Part shown: piece by piece, positions 57,552 to 64,000 of the stretch
Layout of the letters: every line of letters begins with the position of its first letter
Position numbering within the stretch: the first letter of the stretch is position 1
Assembly: GCA_963383645.1 (NCBI GenBank)
Contig: OY726571.1
Location: forward strand, 84,134,619 to 84,198,618
Origin: Muscardinus avellanarius
Lineage: Eukaryota > Chordata > Mammalia > Rodentia > Gliridae
Direction of reading: 5' to 3'
Length of the DNA: 64,000 nt
Translations under genes and position numbers: made by a program
Notes under the pieces: model-generated
Databases searched by the model: none
Seen by the model: the letters and a program-made list of their open reading frames with translations, nothing else
What the model was told of the DNA's origin: nothing

Positions 57552-57639
57552 GATTGGTTATCTGTGGAGATTCATTATTTATGTTAGTCTTTTACCTATC
57601 TCTAAATTATATTGTTTGCCTTTATTGTTGTTAATTTTT

Positions 57640-58260
57640 AGGATTTCTAGTTGGAATATTAATATACCTTCAGATATAGCATTTGGAAATATTTTATCCA
57701 ATTCTATTAGTAACTTTTAACTCTGTTTACATTGTCTTTGGATATACAATATTTTCTTTTATTTTTTAGGGAGTTTGTATATTCTTCTGTTGCCTGTGCC
57801 ATTGAAATCATATCCAAGAAATCACTGCCAATTTCAATGTTGTGAGGTTTTATGACCCAGATTTTCTCCTAAAAGTTTATAGTCTTAAGATTTATATTTA
57901 GGTCTTTTATCTAGTTTGAGTTAATACTTGTATGTGGGATTAGGTAAGGGTCTAATTTTATTCTTTTCCATGTAATTATTATTTTTCAACAATATTTAGT
58001 TAAAAGATTATTATTTCCACCACCAAATCTTTGTGGAAACCTTGTCAAAAATAACTTGACAATATAGGGAAGAAGTTAGCTCTAGGCTTGTATTTAACTC
58101 CAATGGTCTATATATCTGCCTTTAGAACAGTACTACACTGTTTCAATTATTGTAGCTTTATATGGTTTGAAATCAGAAAATATATATCTGCTAGCTCTGT
58201 TCTTTTTCAAGATCGTTGTGGGTATCTAGAGTCCATATTCCATATTAGGATAGATTTTTT
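57640..58260 (-). repeat. Old L1 ORF2 fragment in antisense inside the composite element
   Basis: Read on the plus strand, the order of words (gttggaatattaatatacct; catttggaaatattttatcc; ctgttgcctgtgccattg; tttatctagtttgagttaat; gaaaccttgtcaaaaataac; actccaatggtctatatatc; ttattgtagctttatatggt) follows the reverse complement of the second half of L1 ORF2. It parallels the antisense L1 part at 10546-11205 but is far more diverged and its frames are destroyed. It is therefore much older than the ORF1 beside it. Confidence 0.75.
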
Positions 58261-58469
58261 TTTCTGAAAAATAAATATATAAATATATGATAGTTTCACC
58301 TAAAAAAACAGAAAAAAATATGCTCTGGTAAGAAAGAAAGAAAAAAGAAATATTGAAATGTTATCTTTAAATCATCAAATGCTTGGTATCAGACAAATGA
58401 AACTGTTATGTGAGATTATCATTTTTAATTTTGGATAAATTGCTATAATACTAGATGTCAACCACTAAG

Positions 58470-58619
58470 CCAAGCATGGGAAGGAGGGATGGGGAGAGAA
58501 TGGGGTGGGGATCGGGTGGGGGCTGACTGGGCGATGTGTGCATGTATGTCTACAAAAGTCTGTATCCCACTATGATGTATGAATACAGTGCACCAATAAA
58601 ATAAAATAAAAAAAACAAA

Positions 58620-58659
<40 letters not shown>
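58470..58659 (+). other. L1-like 3' end and poly(A) of the composite element
   Basis: A G-rich tract (gggaaggagggatggggaga and on) leads into gatgtgtgcatgtatgtcta, atcccactatgatgtatgaa and cagtgcaccaataaaataaa. A pure A run follows (58623-58659). The same gatgtgtgcatgtatg word occurs in the antisense L1 3'UTR near 45.75 kb. Confidence 0.8.
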
Positions 58660-58661
<2 letters not shown>

Positions 58662-58673
58662 ATGACAGGTGAG

Positions 58674-59394
58674 AGATTATTTAGGGCCGCCGAGACATTG
58701 GGTTTCACAAGTGCTTTGTTCCCTCCAGATTGTGTTTTGACTTGCATGTTTCAGACGGCCATTGTGGCATCCAGTTTGAAACCTCCCTGCAAGAGCTGGC
58801 CTTATAAAGATTTTAACTACTATGTTAGCAGTTTCTTAAATATTTCATGTAATCGCGTTTATTGTAGCTTGATTTCAGTATTGGTATTTGACTTAGCAGC
58901 TATAGTGGCTGTGCATTGTTTGTTTGTACAGAGTCTCCCAGTCTGAGAAGTAGAACCACTCTGGCCGTGGTGGTCACTCTTTGTGTTTTTTTATTCCCTG
59001 GTGCTTTAGGCCTTAGGAATGGGATGAACGTTTTGACCTGTCTTTATCTGCAAATTAAACAAAAGACTTACACTACTTCAGGTAAATGAACTTCTTAAGG
59101 AATTAAAAATCATTCCTTTGCTCCTGAATATCTTTAACATCAGAGTGTACTATTACAGCAGGAAGCGAAGCAAATAATTTGGGCTGGTCCCAACTTTGAA
59201 ATATCTAAAAATGCTCCACAGGAGCAATCATTTGTTCTTCTTCCAATCAATAAGATTTTTGTTCAGTATCTTTTAAATTCCAGGGACTGTGTCGTGCAGA
59301 GGGGAGGTAGCCGTGACGCACAGAAAAAATGATGGTTCTTCTGGGCTTGGGTGCTGCAGCGTACATCGATAGGTCATTAGAGAAATGCCATTTA
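58674..59394. other. Unique intronic DNA
   Basis: Nothing recognised. This is the direct continuation of the pre-insertion locus. Confidence 0.5.
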
Positions 59395-59620
59395 CGGAGA
59401 TGGGTCCTAGGTATTGAACCCAGAGGTGCTCTACCACTGAGTTATATCCCCAGTACCCCCTGCTTTTTAATTTTGTGTTTTAACACTGAGCTGTATTTCC
59501 AGCCCTCTACCCTCTTTTTGTTTTGAAACAGGATCACACTGAGTTGAGGCTGGCCTCGAAATTGCAATCCTCCCCTCTCAGCCTTTGAGATTACAAGCAT
59601 GTACCACTGTTCTCAGTTGC
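59395..59620 (-). repeat. Antisense B1-dID SINE with a duplicated ID part
   Basis: The words aggtattgaacccagaggtg and ccactgagttatatccccag are followed by a second, shorter tgagctgtatttccagccct. Then come ttttgaaacaggatcacact and gagattacaagcatgtacca. Confidence 0.8.
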
Positions 59621-59885
59621 AAGTGGAAGCGTCTAGCCAAAAGGAATTTATAGCATTTAACCAAAATAGATTCTTAGGATCACGAATATGGACTAACATG
59701 GATATTTGTCACACCTAGTTCTTGAGGTCTTCACAAATATCTATGTTGGTCCATATTAATGATCGTAAGTATATGGAATCTTTCCTAGTTTTTATCATAA
59801 GCAACAAATATTCTAGGTCAGCAGTTTAGAAATAATGCCTGATATATTTATAATTTTCTCTCTTAATTAAATGGATAGTTCTCTA

Positions 59886-60212
59886 CTGTCGGCCCTCTCT
59901 ATTTGTGGTTTCTGCAACTGATGGATGCACCCAACTGAGCTTGGAAAACAGTTGAAAGAAAATAAGTTGTATCTTCACTAAACATACACAGACTTTCTTG
60001 CCACACGCCCCTAAACGATATAGTATAGCAGTCATTTGCATAGCACTTACTTTATATTCGGTATGATAAGCCATCCCAGACATGGCTGAAAGTGCACAGG
60101 AGGATGTACGTAGGTTGTTTGCAATACTGCACCATTTTATATAAGAGACTTGAGCAGAGAGTTTGGGTATACAAGGGGAATTGACCCCCTGTTGGGTACC
60201 AAGGGACGACTG
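59886..60212 (+). mobile_element. Tigger-type non-autonomous DNA transposon
   Basis: The ends ctgtcggccctctctatttg and ggtaccaagggacgactg are imperfect inverted repeats of the Tigger3/4 kind. They are flanked by TA at 59884-59885 and 60213-60214. Internal words acatacacagactttcttgc, gcaatactgcaccattttat and ataagagacttgagcag match the family body as I remember it. There is no transposase. Confidence 0.82.
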
Positions 60213-60799
60213 TAGATTTAGTGAAGAGAGAAAGTGACCCAGAAGAAGGCTGCTCCATATTCCATGCAGGTCCCTCACAGTGCCCCACAGGGGACCAGAG
60301 ACGCCTCTCTAGAGCTCCTTGGAAGCCAACCCTCCTGTGGCCACAGATGGGAAATTGCTTCAGGGCCAGCACAGGGAATAATCCTGCTGGTTGTGCTTTC
60401 TCTGGTTTCTTATGCTGATCTATGCATGACTGTGGTCAAGAAAATATTGAGTGAATGATTAACATATAGTTCTCGATTTTATTCCACTGCCAAACTCTTA
60501 GCACTAGGAACTAACCCAAGCCAACTACCTTCCAGTGGCTTAGGATTTCAGGTTTTAAAGTCAAAATTCATAGCTATAAAAACATTTGAAAGCTTTTAAT
60601 GTAAAGATAAAGAATGGCTGAGACATAATTTAAATCAACACATATATTTTTAATCTGTCCCTTTGTCTTCAATTGTTATATTTGGGGTTGGAATGAGCAT
60701 TTATGATAATCATCCCAACAGAAATAGTTTCAAATAATTTGGGTTGGTAACCACTTAAAATCTTTATTATTGATCAGTATATAGTATTATTTTCATTCT
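60213..60799. other. Unique AT-rich intronic DNA
   Basis: Nothing recognised. Confidence 0.5.
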
Positions 60800-62699
60800 C
60801 CAGAATAGCACGCAAATACAAAAGAATAAGGTAACTACAGAAAAAAAAACACTTAAAAATATTTAAGAATGAATTTTACCAAGAAAGTTTAAAAAAATAA
60901 AACCTCTACAATGGAAATTTTAAAACACCTAGGAAATAAATTGTAGAATAAACAAACAGATGAAAGATATTCCATATTCATGGATAGGAAGAATCAACAT
61001 GGTTAAAATGATGATGCTGCCCAAAGTGATCTATAGATTCAATGGAATTTACATCAAAATACCAAAACTTTTCTTCACAGAAATAAAAGAAACCCCAAAT
61101 TTAAATAGAACCACAAAAGATTCACAGTAGCTGAAGGGATCCTGAATGGAGGGGAGGGGATGCTGGAAGTATCACAATACCTGACTTCAAAACATCCTGC
61201 AAAGCTATATTTCCTAAAACAGTATGATACTGGCATAAAAACAGACACAGAGACAAAGGGAACAACAACAAAGAGACCCCAGAAATTAGTCTTTGTTTAT
61301 ACCGCCAACTTGTTTTTGACAAAGATGCCAAGAACATACAGTAAAGATGTCTCTTTATTGACAATTTTTATTGATATTACTAGCAAAACTGGACATGCAT
61401 AATGCAGAAGAATGAAACTTCTCTCTCTTACCATTCACAAAAATCGATTCAAAGTGGATTAAACACCTAAATATTAAACTCGAAATATTAAACTCGAAAT
61501 TAAACTCGAAACTCGAAATTACTATAGGAAAACATAGGGGAAATACTTTAAAGCATTGTTGTAGACCTTGAACTTTTAGATAGCATTTCAAGGGCACATA
61601 CCACAAAAGTTAATATAGACAAATGTAACGAGATCAAGCTAAGGAGCTTCTGTACAGCAAAGAAAATAGTAAACATAATTAAGAAACAACCTACAGAGTG
61701 GGAAAAAATATTTGCATACTATTTATTTGACAAAAAATTGACATCAAGAATATATAAGGAACTTAAAAGGCTGAAAACATACAATCTGATTAAAACATGG
61801 ACTAAAAAACTAAACAGACTTTTCAAAAGAAGATATACAAATATACATGAACAATGATTAAATTTTCACTAGAGAAATACAAATAAAAACTACAGTGAGA
61901 TATTATCTTACCCTGGTTAAAATTACTATCATAAGAAAGAGAATGATAAATTCTGGTGAGAATGTGGAAGAGGGAACTCTTATACACGGTGGGTGGGACC
62001 ATAAATTAGTATAGCCGTTATGGAAAACAGTGTGCTAATTGCTCAGAAAACTAAACATAGAACTACCAGGTGACCCAATGATTTCACTATTGGGTATATA
62101 TCCTAATGGAGATGAAGTTATTATACCATAAAGATACTTGCACATCCATATTTATAGTATAGCACTTTTGACAACAGCTAAAATATGAAATCAGCCCAAA
62201 TGCCCCTCAGAGAAAATCTGGTGTGTTTGTATAACGGATCACTATTCAGCCACTAAAAAAAATTCTGCCATTCACAGCAACATGGACGGAACTGGAAGTC
62301 AATATGTTACATGGAGTAAGTCACGCACAAAAAGTGAGTGTTCTCACTCATTTGTGGAAAGAACTAAGTCAGTCTTTCAGAAGAATGCAATGGAGGAGTA
62401 GTCACTAGAAACTAGGAAGGGCAGGGGCAAGGAGGAATCGAAGGTAGTTCAATAAATGGTGCCAAAACACAGAGTGGAAGAAATACTTCTAGTTCTTCTT
62501 TAGCACAGTGGGGTCACTATTGGTTAAAATTTCAAAACCAATGAAGAGCACGCAATTCCCAACACATAAAAATGATTATATGGTCAGAGAGATAGAAATT
62601 ATTTCATTTCCCTGATTTGATCATTGCACTGTTGTACCTATATTTTATTACCATAATGTGCCCTATAAAGATGCATCAATTGTATCTCAATAAAAAATA
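60800..62699 (+). mobile_element. Old 5'-truncated L1, ORF2 end and 3'UTR, decayed
   Basis: Sense L1 ORF2 words run in order: gaatgaattttaccaagaaa; tccatattcatggataggaa; gaatcaacatggttaaaatg; ccaaagtgatctatagattc; gtatgatactggcataaaaa; cagagtgggaaaaaatattt; gtgagatattatcttaccct; and ctattcagccactaaaaaaa. The 3'UTR ends at aatkgt-type words and tctcaataaaaaataa near 62699. Frames are broken by many stops and indels. It is much older than the L1s at 12 and 56 kb. A local AT/CGAAA microrepeat lies at 61471-61520. Confidence 0.85.
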
Positions 62700-62765
62700 A
62701 GTGAGAAGTTTTCTTGAGCATTGCTTCAAAGGGTGATGATAAACACTATAAATTAAACTGTGAAA

Positions 62766-63212
62766 TAGTTGGGTACGGTGGTGCTTGTTTGCATTCCCTG
62801 GACTTGGGAGGCTGAGACAGGGGTATCACAGGTTCTGGGCCAGCCCCCACAACATAGAGAGACTCTGTTTTAAAATAAAGTCTTAAAGAGTACTGAGGGT
62901 AGCCAGGCGTGGCGGCGCATGCTTGCAATTCCAGCATTTGGGAGGCTGAGATAGGAGGATCACAGTTCAGAGACAGCCTCAGCTACTTAGTGAGGCCCTT
63001 TGGAACTCAGTGAGATCCTGTTTCAAAATAATAAAGAGTAAAAAAAATAGGGCATGTAGCTTGGAGGTAGAATGCCCCAGGTTCCATCCCTTAGCACCAA
63101 AAAAGCAAAAAAGAATAAAAAAAAAAAAGAAAAAAGAAAAAGAAAAAAATGTACTGAGGGTATATAGCTTAGAGGTGGAATGCCTCTGGGTTCTATCCCT
63201 AGTATCAGAATA
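62766..63212 (+). repeat. B1-dID SINE, outer copy split by another SINE
   Basis: The B1 half (tagttgggtacggtggtgct, then ggcgtatc-like and ctgggccagcccccacaaca) ends at gtactgagggta at 62901. The ID half (tatatagcttagaggtggaa, then tgcctctgggttctatccct) resumes after the inserted SINE and ends near 63212. Confidence 0.88.
62902..63150 (+). repeat. Nested B1-dID SINE with perfect 12-bp target duplication
   Basis: It starts gccaggcgtggcggcgcatg, carries a complete body and a long A/GAAA tail. The word gtactgagggta stands at 62890-62901 and 63151-63162. Confidence 0.94.
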
Positions 63213-64000
63213 TCAACAAAGAAAACCACAATAACAACAAATAAAACCAAAAGTAAAAACTATGGAACAGTTTATAATGATGCTAATGGTCAGATTTCAA
63301 ATCTGCTTCAAGTTCAAAGAAAGTAATAGTTCTGGAAAATTATATATTTTCAAATATGTAATGCTTTCTATTGAGTTCATATAGAAACTCTGCCCATGAT
63401 GGCATATTTAATGCACGCCACTGCCACTGTTTGGAGCTAAAATCTAGGACCTTTAAAACAGCCTTTCAATACATGATGTCTGTATTCTAGTGGACAAGAC
63501 GAATCGAGGGTTGGCAGTAGATCTAGTGCTACTTCTCCAGGCATACCTTTGATATATATGATGGTTATGAAAACCAGATTTTCTTCTTTTGACCTCTGCT
63601 TGCCCTTCCAACTGTAGACGTTGATGGCTTCTTTCCACACACTGCTTGCATCCTCCACATCCCACAACACTGACCTTCAGTGAGGTAGGTAGAGTCACTC
63701 TTGAACATCTTTGTTGATATTCAAGATTAGTCCTTCCCACATTCAGAAAGATCTTCCCATGCTCACAATAAATCTAACTGCCTTTAACTTTTACTCAAGA
63801 CTATGGAAAAAAAATTAAATCTCTCTTCTACTTGATGTTTTTCCAGATATGTCAGAATAGGTACAATATGATAAGAATTATTATGACCTATTAATCCAGG
63901 TTAAATCGTCCTTGCCTTTTCTCCAGTTTTCCACAGAAGTGATTTTGAGCCTGCCAACACCATCCTGGTCCCTGTCCATAAAACCTGCTCCAGTTGGGTT
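63213..64000. other. Unique intronic DNA to the window end
   Basis: No repeat, RNA gene or coding exon recognised. Confidence 0.5.

Larger units (their letters stand above)
55850..58673 (+). mobile_element. ORF1-only composite L1-type retrotransposon
   Basis: The sequence taatgacaggtgag occurs at 55851-55864 and again at 58660-58673, and an extra A may extend it. Between the copies lie, in order: an L1-type 5'UTR (55865-56633), an intact ORF1 (56634-57551), an old L1 ORF2 fragment in the opposite direction (about 57640-58260), an unclassified AT-rich part, a G-rich tract with an L1-like 3' end (about 58470-58620) and a 37-nt poly(A). A single target duplication around all parts and a long A tail show that the whole unit came in as one RNA copy by L1 target-primed integration. 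There is no sense ORF2. It resembles half-L1 (HAL1) elements in principle. Confidence 0.88.
6386..64000 (+). other. GMDS: GMDS downstream intron, 5' part
   Basis: The donor gtaagc opens an intron that runs past the window end. I looked for the next coding exon, which should continue in phase 0 with a conserved Ser-Phe-Asp stretch, and found none. Very large introns are known for GMDS in mammals. Everything annotated below lies within this intron. Confidence 0.85.

Noticed and set aside
6386..64000. Search for the next GMDS coding exon
   Set aside because: No segment continuing the conserved Ser-Phe-Asp region after NLGAQSHVK was found. The exon must lie beyond the window or was missed by eye.

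Overview
The window is intronic and exonic DNA from a mammal, almost certainly a rodent outside the mouse/rat group. The evidence is about forty B1-dID type SINEs (a 7SL-derived B1 half joined to an ID/tRNA-like half), rodent-type L1 copies, MaLR LTRs and old mammalian MIR and Tigger repeats. The SINE consensus points to a squirrel-related or beaver-related lineage, but I cannot fix the species by eye.

Only one host protein-coding gene is supported: GMDS, GDP-mannose 4,6-dehydratase, on the + strand. Two internal exons are present, at 3698-3785 (88 bp) and 6276-6385 (110 bp). They have consensus splice sites and matching phases and encode part of the NADP(H)-binding Rossmann fold. Positions 1-3697 are the end of the upstream intron, 3786-6275 is the intron between the exons, and 6386-64000 is the beginning of a very large downstream intron. 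The next coding exon was not found. Nearly all other open frames are chance frames inside repeats.

The rest is a record of transposition. From left to right: a TA-flanked Tigger/MER44-like element holding a SINE (4.7-5.4 kb); a young twin-primed, 5'-inverted L1 with target duplications (10.5-12.1 kb); a SINE-free stretch of about 8 kb (16.45-24.66 kb) that may hold regulatory DNA; a dense SINE block with a head-to-head inverted pair (28-32.6 kb); two solo MaLR-type LTRs (39.3-39.8 and 51.5-51.9 kb); an antisense L1 3' end split by a SINE (45.5-46.1 kb); a 2.8-kb composite retrotransposon at 55.85-58.67 kb; a second Tigger-type element (59.89-60.21 kb); a decayed sense L1 ORF2 (60.8-62.7 kb); and nested SINEs near the right end.

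The most unusual object is the 55.85-58.67 kb element. It has an L1-type 5'UTR and an intact 305-codon ORF1. In place of ORF2 it carries an old, antisense L1 fragment, then an L1-like 3' end and a 37-nt poly(A). One 14-15 bp target duplication encloses the whole unit, so it inserted as a single RNA-derived piece. It looks like an ORF1-only (half-L1 type) non-autonomous retrotransposon with a captured 3' body. Other points of note are a SINE subfamily that has lost the tRNA-like B box of its right half and a possible in-frame cassette exon of 108 bp at 13339-13446.
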